The notes below the pieces were generated by a model, which saw only the letters and a list, made by a program, of their open reading frames with translations, ran no database searches and was not told the origin of the DNA. Of a stretch of 64,000 nucleotides of DNA, positions 11,883 through 24,827 are shown in pieces (position 1 is the first letter of the stretch; the number at the start of each line of letters is the position of its first letter). Source of the DNA: Lophium mytilinum (lineage: Eukaryota > Ascomycota > Dothideomycetes > Mytilinidiales > Mytilinidiaceae); assembly GCA_010093605.1 (NCBI GenBank), contig MU004184.1:1445897-1509896 (forward strand), in the 5' to 3' direction. The translations under genes were made by a program, and so were the position numbers.

Positions 11883-14800
11883 TTATTTCAGGTTCTCGGG
11901 TTCCTCGTCCTTTGAGACAGTCGGTCTTCTTGAGCTCAGTGCATGCCGTAATCGACTAAGTTGTCCAGTACGCTGGCCCGTCTGACTCTGACTAGATTCG
12001 ATACGAGTTAGCAATGCAGCAGAAGTAAACTCATTACTTTGCTCAAAGCTAGGTCTGACCCTGTCCATGGATACGCGTGCCCGGTCGAAGGACGGCCGTG
12101 GGCGATCCAATGATATCCTGTTGGGGATGGTATCCAAAGAGCGCCTATAAGTGTAGTCGGTGCTGTTGCTCCCATTCTGACTCCTCGGATTGTGTGTCGT
12201 AGAGGTCGGAGCTACGGACGGAGGGTATATGGGTCGCATATCATCCTCCACAACAGGCACGTCGGGAGTCTTCTTGTTCAGCTTGGAAACATCTGACGAT
12301 GACATAGAAGCGACTTTTTCCGGAGGTGGCGGTATGAAGTCATCGTTCTCTTTGAGGTAATCGAATTTTCCTTGGCGAACCTGCTCGCGAATGATGTCCA
12401 CGTCATAGGGAAAGAAGATCTTTTGAGTAGCCTTGACCACAAAGCGGGGCAGGAGACAAATGACCACCGCCAGAAGGAGGACAGCCCAGAAAGAAAGCGA
12501 TCCATAGACTTGGGGCGCGGCTTTGTAGAATGCAGCACTTCCAGTGCCGGACGTCCACACTCCAGTCCAGAACCATACTAGAAGACAACTGATTGCGACA
12601 ATGAGAAGCATTAGCCAGTCCCACCGGTAGGTGTTGAAAAGGATGTAAAAGTTGGCGGAAATGACGGCAATCGTGGCGACGTAGATACCCATTCGCTTTG
12701 TGTCATCAATTCCCAGTCCGTTTGATGAGTTGAAAGTCGCAGGGGAGAAGAGCAGATACACCATGAAGAAGGTGACGATTGACTGGTAAACTCCGTCCGC
12801 CATATACATCCTGGGTTCATGTTAGCATTAGCATACCTACGTGATCGGGAACAAGACAATCATACCAGAATTTAGGTTGCGTCCACTCCTTTCGCTCAAT
12901 ACCTCTGCGGTACAGCTGTGGGACGGCAAGCGAGACTTTGTCGTCGACATCCTGGTCCAATACGCCCATCAAGATGACGGGAAGGGAAGTGAAAGCAAGA
13001 TTGAAGAGGATGATGTATGTGTAGTCGAAAATGTACGAGCAATCGTAGTTCTCGTAAATTTGATACCAGAACAGCGAAAATGTCCATACCAAGTTCTACG
13101 AAGTGTAAGCAATCCATATGTAAGAGCATCTGCTGAAAGATTCTTACCTTGTAGAAGAAATTGGCAATAGTCTCTGCCAGTCTGCGATAAGACCAACGCC
13201 CATGCACAAGACAAAGCCGCGTGAGGAAGCGGAATTGTCCAATGGCATAATCGGAAGACATCACAGCTTGTCTTCCCTCTTCACCAGCAATACCAACACC
13301 AACATGCGCTTCCTGGATCATGGCAACGTCGTTCGCGCCGTCCCCGATTGCAAGTGTAAGACAGTCCAGTCCAGATTTGACCATATGAACAACGGCGGCT
13401 TTTTGGCTGGGACTGACTCTGCAACAAAGCACTGAGCGACACTGTTTGCAGAGCAGCAGAAACTTCTGCTTGATAGAATCGTTCAACACGAGTTTTAATG
13501 AATCACCGTCAATGATGATGGCATGAGTCGGCGCCGGAGGTTCGTGATTATCTTGTGCAGCCTTGAGTTCTTCATCCGATCCTGTCATGTTGAAGGTCGC
13601 AAGATGTTTGTCTAGCTCGGCTTCCGCAGTCGCCAGACTCTCGTCTTCGATTTTGAAAACAATCAGGTCCATATCGTTGTCGAGGAGATTGCAAGAAAAG
13701 CCAATATTGATCGCGGTCTCAACCTTGTCACCGGTGAGGACCCAGAGCTTAATTCCTGCTCTACCGAGCAAGGATATAGCATCGGGAACGCCATCCTGCA
13801 ACCTATCCTCAATGGCTGTACCGCCAAGAAGCAACAGTTCTCGTTCGATCGAGTCGGCGACCTCTTCGAGCTTCTCTTCGCGGTTAGTAACAGCCCCAGC
13901 AGCTATGTCATGCCTTTGGTTCCATTCCTGGTATTCTTCCTCGTCGAGTTCTCGCTCAGCAATGCAAAGCGTTCGTAGACCTTCACGGGCAAACATCTCG
14001 AGATGCTCAGCAGTGCTTCGCCTGAGTTCTGGCTGCACGCCTTTCTTCAATCTCGAATATATTATGCTGTCCGCTCCTTTGCAGAACAACATAAGCTTGC
14101 CGTTGGGCATCCTGATGATAGCACTCATACGTTTCCGCGTCGAGTTGAATTCCAGAGTGTTCAAAACCGTATAAGACGTTTCCTTGCCCATTACATTGAG
14201 ATTGATGGAATCACCACTTCGGCCGAGGACTGTGAAACCCACATCACGAGCTGTAGCTACCAGCGCAGCCTCGTCGGGGGATTGAGCTTTGAATTCGATC
14301 CTTGGAGGGTCGCCAGGGGTTCTTTCGGTGATTACCGTATGACACAGAGCCAAAACCAACATGAATCTCTCGTTCGCTTGTCGTTGCTCTTCGCCCGACT
14401 CTCCAGCCAGGTCAGCAATGTAATCGGGAGCAACAAAGGTAAGGTCCTCGTCTCGCAGATAAGGATTGTTGTGCATTTTGCGAATTGACTCAATCATTCG
14501 AACGCGGTCGCGAGCAATTTGTTCGTGAGCACGAGCGCCTTCTTCTTCGACGTTAATTCCTTGTCGTCGTTGCATACCAGCTTGGGCTTCCGTGTAGGCT
14601 TCTCCGTATGGAACGCCGTTTACCGAGGCTTTCTTGAACTCCATGACGTTTTGCGTCAAAGTACCAGTCTTGTCCGAGAAAATGTACTCAATCTGGCCAA
14701 CATCATCGGAAATGTTCCAGGACTTCGGAGTGCATGGGTAATCAATTTTTTCGTAGTACATGTGGACGTCGCTGTAGATAAAGACAGCTTGTAACGTACG

Positions 14801-16609
14801 GATGATCTCGAGGGTGATGTAGAGCGAGATAGGGACCAAATTCTGGAAGAGGATGACGCCGGCCCAGAATGTGATAAATCCGTCTAAAGGCGGGCTACCG
14901 CCGTAAGAGCCGTACTCAAATAGAGCGTGGCTCGTGTCGTCTTTGGCCCAGAAAACTCCTTGTACGATGCCAGACACCAAGCACATGAAGAACAAGATGA
15001 TGAAGTTGTACACAACGTTCCAATTCAGGTCTTTGGAAATCTTAGCGCGCTTGCTGGGAGTGATGCCTGAATTGATCATGATTTTGGTTTCGTCTCCAGT
15101 GAAGACGACGACACCTAGAGCCCATTCTGTGTTTCGCAGGTTGCAACCACGGAGAAGCAAGTTGTTGATGGTTATAGGTTCAGCCATATCCGTGGTAGGT
15201 AGATCGGGGTCCTTGGGATCGCGTTGGGCCCATCTCACGACTCCGCTGTAAGAGTAAAGATTTGCATGCGGGCCTTCGCTTTCAATCACAAACGAAGACT
15301 TCTCGCAATGACGCGCGTGCCTCACGTTTTCGGAGCAATGCAGCGCCTGTCGGACCTTTAGATTAGTTTCGCCGTCCAGATTCTTCGTTTCAACGTAGCA
15401 AGCCCCATCAGCTTCCGAGGTGGAAAGAACCACGACGTCGGCTGGGATTTCCTCATCGTTGTACAGGCGAACAAAGTCTCCAACTTGAACATTCTTCCAA
15501 TAGTCCTTCTTGAACCTAGCTTTGTCTGGGGTAGTCTTGAAAGGATCTATGATGTTGCCGTAGAATCTCTTGGCCGGTGCGGCGGGGTCCTGCTGGGCGG
15601 GCTGGCCCTTCGATCCAGGTCGAATTCCTTCGAAAGTGACAGTCGTCTGAGGATGGCCCTCAATGTCCAGCGCGTCAGGAGGCGGCCCTTGGCCTGGAAT
15701 CGGGGAAGGGACTGGAGTCATCTGGATGCCTTCCTGGCTCCCTACGGAAAGGAAGGACTCTCTTCGAGACATGACGGAGGCTCTTCTTGTCTCGATTGAG
15801 GGCCTCGACTCATCCATGGACCTCTCTTGCCAGCTTTTGCCTTTCTCCCCTTTGGTCTTTTTCTTGCTCATCAGTTTCCAAGTTGAGATAATGAGCCTTG
15901 TAGTAGCCTTCTTGAATCGTCGCCACAAGGAGATCTGGTTCTCTGCTGTATTGACATTGTTAAACTCCACTAATCTGTGGACTGGAGCATTATTGAGTTC
16001 GTTATCAAGAACCGTTCGTCGCCAATCTTCAACAGCATCCTTAACTGCAGTTATGGTTATGATTACGATCAGTGGAACGGCGTTTAGCGCTGGATTCGAG
16101 GCACCAAAAATTTGAAAAATCTATACAGCGATTAGCCACCAAGACGTACAAAGGAGCGATATAGCGCGTACCCCGAGAATAATGATGAAGAGAAAGTACA
16201 CGTTTGCGATGTTATGGAATTGGAACCACAGGTTCTTGGGCACGAAGCTTATGGCGGTGTACTTTGCGGTTCGTATCTTATTTCGAGAATAGGTGGCCTT
16301 GGGATGCCCGTCCTCGTCCCGCTCCTCCGCGGGGAGCGGGATATTAAAGAACACCCTCCTACTGGTGTCCTGCTCATCGCTTCCGGTTTCTGAGCCACTC
16401 TCGGGGACATCGCTTTCCTTTCCCGTGGTGTTCGTAGTGCCCGAAGACTCCCGCTTTTTCTCAGTCGAGGTTGTTCGGTTGTGGAGACGTTGTATGAGCG
16501 AGGCCCGTTTCTTGTCTCCTTTGGTGCCCCCTGCTCTGTGCGTCGCCCATCGTATCCTTTTCACGGGATTCGAAACTTCGTTGTCCTCCTGATTCGGGTC
16601 GAAGGCCAT
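11883..16609 (-). CDS. P4-type phospholipid flippase, Dnf1/DnfA-like (4 exons, 1522 aa)
   Basis: P4-ATPase that moves phospholipids from the outer to the inner leaflet of plasma and endosomal membranes, normally with a Cdc50/Lem3 subunit. Exons 16609-16172, 16120-13148, 13095-12866 and 12810-11883 are separated by 51-55 nt introns and close in frame. Visible signatures: N-terminal RNKIRTAKYTAISFVPKNL before TM1, DGETNLK near residue 394, PISL in TM4, the phosphorylation site DKTGTLTQN near residue 628, and GDGANDVAMI near residue 1071. The C-terminal membrane bundle includes YTYIILFNLAF and YQSIVTFFMVYLL. A Ser/Arg-rich cytosolic tail of about 150 residues follows and is a likely regulatory region. 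The Dnf subclass is inferred from the N-terminal wording (FFNIPLP...DGHPKATYSRNKIRT) rather than the Drs2 type. At 1522 aa it is somewhat longer than Aspergillus DnfA, mostly in the tails. Confidence 0.93.
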
Positions 16610-17821
16610 TGCGTTGGCGGGCCGGTTGGCAGGAGAGGCTGCGAGGCAAGCTCCTCAAATGCCGTGTCGCCGGCGACGGCCGGATAGGCTTCTACGCCGC
16701 AAGAAATGCCAATTCGCGAGGTGAGACAGCTGCGGCGACGTCGAGGGTCAATTATCGCTAGTTCCGCGCGCTGTGGGAGGGGTGGCGGAAGGGGGTGCGG
16801 TCACTCAGATAGGATGAAGCGGTGATACAAATGAGCGGTGGTTCTTCGAGGACCATGGGCGGCGCGGATGGCGACGGGAGATATGGTGACGTAGAGGGTA
16901 TTAGAGAAAAGGCGGTCGCGGTGAGGTCGGCAGGGGAGGTTGTCGGTGGCAGAAGAGAAAAGGTTGCGTCTTCACGATAGGTAGATGCTGACGGAGCACT
17001 CGCGGGAGCCCTGGAGCCCTTGGATTGCTGGGTTTCGCCCTAACGCCTTCGGCCGTGTAATTTCCGCTCAATAAGCAGCCGATCGATCCGGGCACGCAAG
17101 AGTCGGCTACCACAGAATTATGTAGCGCAGACGAGCCCGCGTATAATAAGAAGCTCGCTCAGCCGTACGCGCCGGCAGTGGCAGCAGTGTTATTATTATC
17201 GGCTGCGGTGCCATGCATCTCATGTCAGATTCGAGGCTGAGCGTGCTGGGGTCTGGGTTGGTTGCTGGGCAGGAAACACCGCTGCCGGCGCCGCCGCGAC
17301 TCTGTAACAGGCGTAAGGCAGATTGTACATAGAGCCGCCCGTCTCTCCACGCTGCGACAGTGCGACGTGCATCCAGCGCGGCGTCGAACTTGAACTGTGA
17401 GATCCGTAGTGGAGACGTCTTCTCGGGCCCTTGTGATCCCCGAAGCGGCAGGCCGGGAGCGCACACGTCAAACCCCGAGCAGGGGACGCGTTATATGCAG
17501 AAGAGGGCTAACTACGTCTCGTCTTGTTCGAGTCCATGCTCGCGGGAGGCGCTGGCAGGAATGCGACTCAGGAGCACTCGACGTGTTCGGACGAATTGTG
17601 TCGGTCACCCTGCAGCAAAAAGACAGCTTCTGATTTGATCTGGGTTCGAATGATTTGCGAGTTGTATGTGGCCATAAACTAAAGTTCGCACGTGACCCAG
17701 GCACGTGAAGACGTGCCTCGCCGTGAACCTCCATCCCAACCGCGCCGCACACACCAGAGCAGCACCACCATTGCGCGCCGAGAGCTGCCTCGGGCACGCC
17801 GCCGCCATTGTTACTACCACA
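16610..17821. other. Divergent intergenic region (flippase / PIP-motif gene)
   Basis: About 1.2 kb between two divergently transcribed genes, so it should carry both promoters. GC content is high. Overlapping short frames on both strands around 17100-17800 look like chance openings in GC-rich DNA. A GGTTCGAAT-like word near 17644 was considered as a tRNA T-loop but has no stems around it. Confidence 0.55.
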
Positions 17822-20233
17822 ATGTCGAAACCGAATCGTAAGATCAGTGACTTCTTCGGAAAGAGCAGCGCCCTTTCGAAGAACAGCCTGACAGATCGGG
17901 ACCGGACCAGTTCGTCATTTACTCCCCGCGCCCCAGCTCATATAGCTCTGACTAAACGGTGCATGCTTCAGCCTCACCCGCCACACGAGTCTGGCCTTCC
18001 CCGCGCACTCAGAGTCGTCAACGGGATGTTGAGATGCGTGAGGCCTCTGATTCACCGACTCCAGCCACCAGGATCAAAAATTCCACATTGACGGACGAGC
18101 AATTAGCAAGGAAGCTGCAGAATGATTGGAACAAAGAGACGAAAGGAATCGCGGTCGAGGCTCCCATAAGTGAGGAGAACCGCGCCATGAGTGGGGGCTC
18201 ATTCTCGTCGATAAATTCAAGCAGTAGCAAGCGCGTCTTCCGACGCGATCAAGAGGTGGTCGCCAATTCTGACTCCGATACGGATAGTTCAGAGGGGCTA
18301 GAGGACATGGACTACCTCCTGCAACAAAATACCAAGAAACCACCGGCACCCAGTCCACGTGAACAGATGCCATCGCAAATCACCGTGTTCTCCAAGGGAA
18401 TTACACGGCTAAAGAAGTCAATTCTCCCCCCGACGAAAAAGTACAAGTTTTCAATCGATTCGCTAGTGGAAGAGACCAGGAAAAACAAGAAACAGGAAGA
18501 AGACTTCGCAGCAGCGAGGGCAAAACTAGCGGAGCCGAATCTTGAGTCTGCTCCTTCTGACAGTGTCGAGAAAACGCTTGTTTCAATCGTGGAAGATGAT
18601 GAAGGAGGAAGCAAGACAGAACGGCTGCTGCTAGCCATGAGACGGACGAACGCTCTTCAACGAGACCCCACTTGGCACTTTTTCAGGGATGATGTAGAGG
18701 GCCAGTCTCGTCGGATCTTCCCAAAATCGTGTCTTCCTCGTAAAGGCTGGGCATCTATGTTCAAAGGTTTGATAATCAGCATAAGCAGTTCAAGCATTCC
18801 CTAATGTAAAGATAGAGCCCAACAAAAGAGACCAGGCTTTCATGGCAGGCTACGCTCGACAAGTCTTCCGGTACCAAGACTTACCAGAAGAGCTAGCGAA
18901 TTGGATGATTGACGAACGTAAGACTTCCCCGTACGATATCTCCGTGTACTGTTCTCATCGAGTATAGTTGCATTCTTTCCAAGAGACGGAATTAATACGG
19001 AGTACATTAACACACTTGAGGTAATGTTGGTCAGCCCTCGCTCTATAACTTAAATAACCTGTATCAGTGCTGTCCTGGAGTCTTGTCCTCCCTTCTCACT
19101 CCGGAAAAGTTAAATGACATTTTCCACCGTCTCGGTGCCAAAGATGTTGGTGCAGACCCAACGAAAGTCTTGGCTCCCTCGTTTGATTCTCCCAGTCGTA
19201 TGTGAGGCTAGTAGCGAGAGAAGTTCCTTGCTAATAGTCTTAGGCCCAAAGCAACTCCTCCCCACTGGCCTGAGATGGATTGTGCAATTACTTCAACAGG
19301 CTGCTTCAGAGTAGGTTTAAATGCACGCGTTTGTGGGATTTAACTGACTTTGGTTGCTCAGCCTGACGCAGGATTCTCAAGTCCAAGCCTTGAACATTCT
19401 TCTACGACTATCGTTTGACGACAGCATCAATTTCGACGTTCCCTTACGCAACATCATCCAAGATACCATCAAAGAGCTTCTAGAAAGCATATCTGACGCT
19501 GAGCGCAGCCAACATGTATGTCCACTAAGTCATTGTTATCGCTGGATGACTAACGATACCTCAGCTCCAGCAAGTCATCAACAATCTCATCACAGCCGTC
19601 GAGGACCCTGTCCTCCAAAACCAACTCGTAACCTCTCTTCCCACCAGCTCACCTCTCACCCACCGCTTCCAACGCCGACTCGCGCTCGCCTTCTTCCTAC
19701 ATCCTACCCCTGTTACCGAATCACTCACTTCCGCTGCGCTTCCTGCGATCATCTATGACCATCTCGGGACATCCCCACATCTGCAAATCACTCGAGACTT
19801 TTCTTATACCGGCCTCGGTGCACGCATGTCCCTCCTTGACAAAGCCATTGGCCCCGGTTTCTCTACCCTTTCTTTCCTCGCAGCACCACCAACGCCCGCT
19901 TCATCAAGCACGGAGCCATCCGCTAGTAACACAAACGCTAATACACCTCTACTGCCTTCACCCGAAGAGAAGGCCTTCAATGAGAGCATCGACCTTCTTG
20001 CAGCGCGCATCAAGTTGCTCTCGAACCAGATCACCGATGCGAGCACCTCGGGCATGGATCGCTGCGAGGCAAAGAGCGTATGTCAACGCCTGCACTACCG
20101 GCTCGAGGGTGCCGTTAGGACAAGAGGACGTAGGATCAAAGGCGTGTTTGGGGATGGGGACGAGGATGAGGGCAAGATGATTTTCAAGCGGTTCTTCCAG
20201 AAGGATAAAGCTGATGTGGGTGGGGTGATGTGA
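17822..20233 (+). CDS. Fungal protein with PIP-like N-terminus; candidate Nse6/SLF2-type SMC5/6 factor (8 exons, 685 aa)
   Basis: Eight exons close in frame: 17822-17909, 17972-18739, 18789-18917, 18968-19020, 19068-19197, 19244-19310, 19362-19515 and 19565-20233, with introns of 46-62 nt. The N-terminus NRKISDFFGK resembles a PCNA-interacting (PIP) box, with Ile8 and Phe11-Phe12 in the right places and Asn5 where Gln is usual. A disordered acidic/Ser-rich region follows, containing TDEQLARKLQNDW (about residues 65-77), a short helix that could be a ubiquitin- or partner-binding motif. From about residue 285 the protein is helical (KRDQAFMAGYARQVFRYQDL, then LPEELANWMIDE, LSSLLTPEKLNDIFHRLGA and further Leu-rich helices). 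I infer a resemblance to the CANIN-type domain of Nse6/SLF2, which recruits SMC5/6, but cannot test it. If wrong, it remains a conserved-looking, unassigned nuclear protein. Confidence 0.8.
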
Positions 20234-21989
20234 GTTAGTTATGCTATTTCCTGTGTGGGGCAGGAACTTATCAAGCATTTGATGAAGAAAAGGATGGCAC
20301 GGATATCACGCGAATTCCAAAGATGTTTGTTTCATTGCAGTATGTCTCTCTCAGATATGAGATAGAAGCAGTAATGCTAATCGGAATATTAAGACTACTG
20401 AACCACCAGCTCTGATCGGACTATTGCCCGTCCCCTTGAACACGCCATGAATCTCAAACGCGGACTTCTCACCAAGGTCAAGATCCAGATCGCCCTCTGA
20501 ATAGGTACGGGCAAAGTAACCGCCCATCCACAACGAGATCGCGTATATTGTCTCACGTCACGACTGGCGTAGGATGGACTGATAAGATTAGGTGCACTCG
20601 CTCTATATCGGCGAGCCGCACGAGTCGCATTCACCATCATTCTTTTGATACGGGCAGACGATCAAGGAGTGCATGCGATTAATACAAGTCCCAAGGCACG
20701 CTGAATCAGTGTGACCCACTTGACATATCAACCAAGTTCGAAGCTATTGCGCCACGGTAACTTCGTCTCTGTGATACAACTGAACGCCTTGAGTGAACTA
20801 CCATCGATACATAATCCTCTTCGTACGATAGTCAACCATGTACATGTACAATCCATCAAGCTTCTTCTCCACAGGGATCACCCCTACAACAGGAGTACAA
20901 GGTTCTTTCCATACATGCATAATTCGGCTCCGAGCGCTCGCATGCCCCATACCCCGGCTCCGGCTCCGGTAAAGCTAATGCGAAACGTGATCTTACGGTG
21001 GCTGATCGCTGGGTCGGCTAGGGGTGAGACGAGGCGATACAGGGGGTTACGGAGTCCGTCTTTTAGGATAGTCAGGCACGTTCTCCTGTTTGGTGATGGT
21101 GGCGTGGTGTCGGGGATTTTGGCGAGGTTGTGATGGGGAGTGCATGTAAGCGGGGGCGGGGGTTAGGGGTGGGGTGAGTTTAGGGGCTCTCTACGTGATG
21201 TTGGATAGGGGCGAGGTTGGTTGCTTGCGGGGCGATGTGGAAGAGGGGTCGGGTGTGAGATATTGGAGGGATAGGATTGATTATGAGAGGCTACCTATCC
21301 CAGTCCTTCTCCAGTCCGGATGTGGCAATTCTTGGCACGATGAAAGGTGTTGAACCTAGAGTGAGTTAGCCCGCTTCAGACCCGCCAGGTTGAGTTGGAA
21401 CCAAAGTCGTGAGAATCGTTCTGATTTTAAGGTTGGTGTCAAGAGGCTGGTGGTTCACGCCCGAAATCAGGATCTCATGATCCAATGGTCCGAAATCAGG
21501 TGCAGTGTCGAATGGTCTTAGAAGGCCGGTAATTGTACCGGGGAAGCTTCGATGGATTGAACCTAGGGGAAATATAGGAGAAGCGAGAGCCCGATTTCCA
21601 GGCTCGCGGGAATCCCTTCTCTGTTTTCGAGGTAGAATTTGAGTACTAAATTCCTTCGAGCACCGTAATATCTCTAGGGATTTCTAACTGATAACAGATT
21701 GGTAATTCATATATTTCCCTAAAGCGCTAGATTTTGACAATAGTCTATTCCACCTCTTCCTTCGCTAGTTACAATACACATGAAACGAAAAGGGTCAAGA
21801 TCAGCACGGCTGATATCACTATGACCCTCAAAAACGCTGGAAAGAGAACGATCGATAGGTGCGTCTGGTACTGCAGATAGCCTCCTATCACATAGCCAAC
21901 TTCTAGCGAACAACTCCTTCCCTCTATCTGCTAGCACCACCACCTCTGTTTCCCCCGCACTCTCTATTTCCTAATTCCTCCTTTTCAGC
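20234..21989. other. Intergenic region, weak coding-like patch only
   Basis: Convergent region between the PIP-motif gene (+) and the tetraspanin gene (-). The only patch that reads like protein is a minus-strand frame at about 20351-20570 (contains GGYFARTYSEGDLDL). It lacks a secure start and splice partner and is treated as a finding, not a gene. The rest has GT-rich runs near 21100-21290 and nothing I can name. Confidence 0.5.
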
Positions 21990-22947
21990 CTAAAATCTAC
22001 CCATACCGTTCTTCTCGTCGATGTGCTTGTATCGCTCCAACTCCTGGCGATACTTGAGCACCATCGCGACGCAAAGCACCAGCACGACATCAATGCCGAC
22101 GATGCCAAAGGCAGCCGTGAAGATGAGATCGAGATAGCCGTTTGCGAAGCTGGAGAATTTGCTGATGCAGCCGCCTTTCTGGGCGGCGACGAGCGAGTTG
22201 ATGCATGTGCTGTCCTGGATGAAGGGCGGGCTAGTCGAGTTGTTGTATCCGCAGCAGTTGAACTGGGGGAGGGATTAGTAAGACAAAGTATATTTTGATG
22301 TAAAATTGGACACGATCGTGAAAGGTCAGTCACATATTTGGGGGTAGTGAGTCCTCAGTTGAGCTGAAACATGACAAAGAAAGTGAGCTACTCATCAAAG
22401 TCCCGAGACACGTGTTTCAACCCAGTTTAAGATGAGATATGAGAGACAAAATAAACTACGTACCTTTTGCTGCAGCAAGCTCTGGGTCAGCGGTTGCTCA
22501 TGGGCCCAGATCCTGTTGAGATTGGCGCGACTATGCAGTGTCACAAACCAGATGGTCAGGCCAAGGACGAGCGTAAATGTAGCGCAGAAGACGACAAGCC
22601 AACCCTGGGCACGCAGCCAGCCGCGGTTTTGCGGTAGGAAGAGGGCGGGGAGGGATAGCAGGAAAGTCAGGAAGATGAAGATGGCGTTGACGACGCCGGC
22701 TGGGAGCTGTTAGTACGATATCTAGATGATTGCCTAGATAACGGGTTGATCATCACGATTTCGCCCTGTTCTAGGACATACCGGTAAGAGGACATTGCTT
22801 GAGCAGCAGATGCTCGGCAACAGTGGCGATTGTTGGCGTGGCACGCATCTGGCTCTCCGATAGGAGCGAGAAGCCGATGAGAAGGCCTCCGCACCCGGCG
22901 AAGATGATGTCGGTGCCGACGAAGACCATCATGAGCTTGCTCGGCAT
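21990..22947 (-). CDS. Tetraspanin (3 exons, 224 aa)
   Basis: Four-pass membrane protein of the tetraspanin superfamily, which in fungi organises membrane microdomains; Pls1-type members act in appressorium function. Exons 22947-22782, 22699-22464 and 22262-21990 join in frame. Transmembrane segments lie near residues 5-30, 56-78 and 88-110, with TM4 near 180-205 (LIFTAAFGIVGIDVVLVLCV). The large loop carries the diagnostic FNCCGY (Cys137-Cys138-Gly139) plus two more cysteines (STCINS and GGCISKF), the four-Cys pattern expected. Length is typical. The second intron (201 nt) is long for this window; an alternative CAG acceptor inside it leads quickly to stops, so I kept the simple model. Which fungal subclass (Pls1, Tsp2 or Tsp3) I cannot say with confidence. 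Confidence 0.88.
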
Positions 22948-24827
22948 CGTGACGGTGCGGGTTACTATATCCGTGTGGTGATAGCTTGAAATGCGGCTGT
23001 GCTTCTATCCGTACAGTGATGGCTTAGAGTGCGGCTCTGCTTATCTCTGTGTAATGGAGTCTGGTTGCGCAGGTGGTTCAGGATTGACAAGTATCGTGAA
23101 GTCGACCGAATCTACAGCACACAGAATTGAATGAACGTGGTGAATCTTGCACTGCAGTTCGGCGTCGAAGAAAGAATGAATGGAAGCGTCTATTGCAACT
23201 GAGCCGGCCGGCGACTCTCGCAGACGGAGTTAGGAAGAGAGAATACTAGGCACAGAAAGAGGACAGAGAAAGTGCGGAGGGCGCAGAGCAGAGGGGGTCT
23301 TCGGGGGCTTGCGGTTTTCTTCAGCATGGCGACGGCATGGCTCTGTCACAGGAATCACGCCGGACGAGGCAGAGAACGTTTCAGGAACGTCGGGAGCTGC
23401 AGCGTCGACATCGCGAACCACGAGCAGAGGTGGGCGCCTACGATGGTGTGACACTGTTCTGGGTGGGTATCTACAGCTTGCTCTTTGTTTGGGGAGCTTT
23501 AGTCGTGGGAGCGTCGTGTAGACTGCAGATGGCATGGTGTTGACTCTGGCATGGCGCTGAGCATTCGATACCCGGAAGCAGGGATCAGAGTGGGTGAGTG
23601 GCATGGGGGAGGTGGCAGCCAATGGCGGTCTAGTGGTAGATAGGGTCAAAGCGGCAGGGTCAGTCCAGAAGTGGTAGTGACGATCTCGGAGTCAGGGAGG
23701 CTGGGTAGGCGCCTTACGCGTTTAGGCAGGCGGTAAGCTCGACCGGGGCCGTCTCCACCCGAGGCGCCGCTCATTGGCCACGGCCTCGGCTGCCAAGACT
23801 CGTATCCCGCTAGCCCAGATAAAGGGAAACCTAATCCCCTTCCGCTCTCTCGAACACATCGATTCCCCACCAGAGCAGCTTGTGACTCTGTGCCCTCGTC
23901 CGAGGTGAGTGCTCGTCTCATCGCATATCCCCCTTTCCCACTGCACCCAGCTGTTTCCCAGCTGTCCCCGGCTGCTCCCTATGTGCGAGGACGCGGCCCA
24001 GCGTGCGTGCCAGGCCGTCTCTCGGGCTCCTGGCATCAGCGCATCTGAAGCACCCATCAGTGCCATCACATCAGCACAGCACCATCGCAACCTTGAGCAC
24101 GCTGAGCACTCGGATCGCGCGCCGGCTGCAGCGCACGGGCGGTCCACTCGCCCTCGCTCAGTGCTGGCTGGCGGTGGGCCGGCGTGTGGTTGGCTGGGCC
24201 GGCGGGCCCGTTCCTCGCATCCACCGAAATACAGCCTTTGCCCTCGCTGTCGTTTCACTTGCCCAAAGTTCTCGTCGCTTTCCCTCTCTGAGACAGCAAC
24301 CTCTCACACTTCTCGAGTGCGCGTAGATTCATCCCCGGTCGGTACAAGCTTTGCCCTGAGCCCCGTCCGTCTTGCCACGAACAGAACATAAGCCCTGCCT
24401 TGCCCCAAACGACGCAGGCACGCAACCTTGAGCGGTAAGTTACGCTCCATCCAGCCTCCCGCCCCCCTCCGCCTTTCCAGCGAGCCCAGCTCCGGTCAAG
24501 GCTTTCGCCCACTCGCAGGCGCCTCCGCTGTGCGACCGCGACGTCTGGCTTGTCTGGCTTGCTTGTCTGCCACTGCGGCTTTCCTTGCATTCCTCGCCCG
24601 CCACCCAACGCAGTCACGGCGTTGCCTGATCAGTCCAGCCTGCTTCTTTTAGGTCCAGCGCTGAGCCCACCACAGCCTACCCCGTGCAGCCGGCCCCAAC
24701 TCACCACTCAAACTCGGCCGCGGCCAGCGACTCCAAAGCGGCAATCCCCACCCAGAATCTGCGACCACAAAGAGTAAGGTCAAACCAAAGCCAAACACTC
24801 GTAACCACGACGCCAGCGAATCGCATC
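22948..24827. other. Divergent intergenic region and MCM1 leader
   Basis: About 1.9 kb between the tetraspanin and MCM1 starts. The right half (about 24200-24660) is strongly pyrimidine-rich on the MCM1 coding strand. A good donor (GTAAGT at 24435) and acceptor (CTTTTAG ending 24652) could frame a 218-nt intron in the MCM1 5' untranslated region. No gene is supported. Confidence 0.5.

Noticed and set aside
17630-17670. tRNA T-arm suggested by GGGTTCGAATGA
   Set aside because: Flanking bases do not pair and no acceptor or anticodon stems can be drawn.
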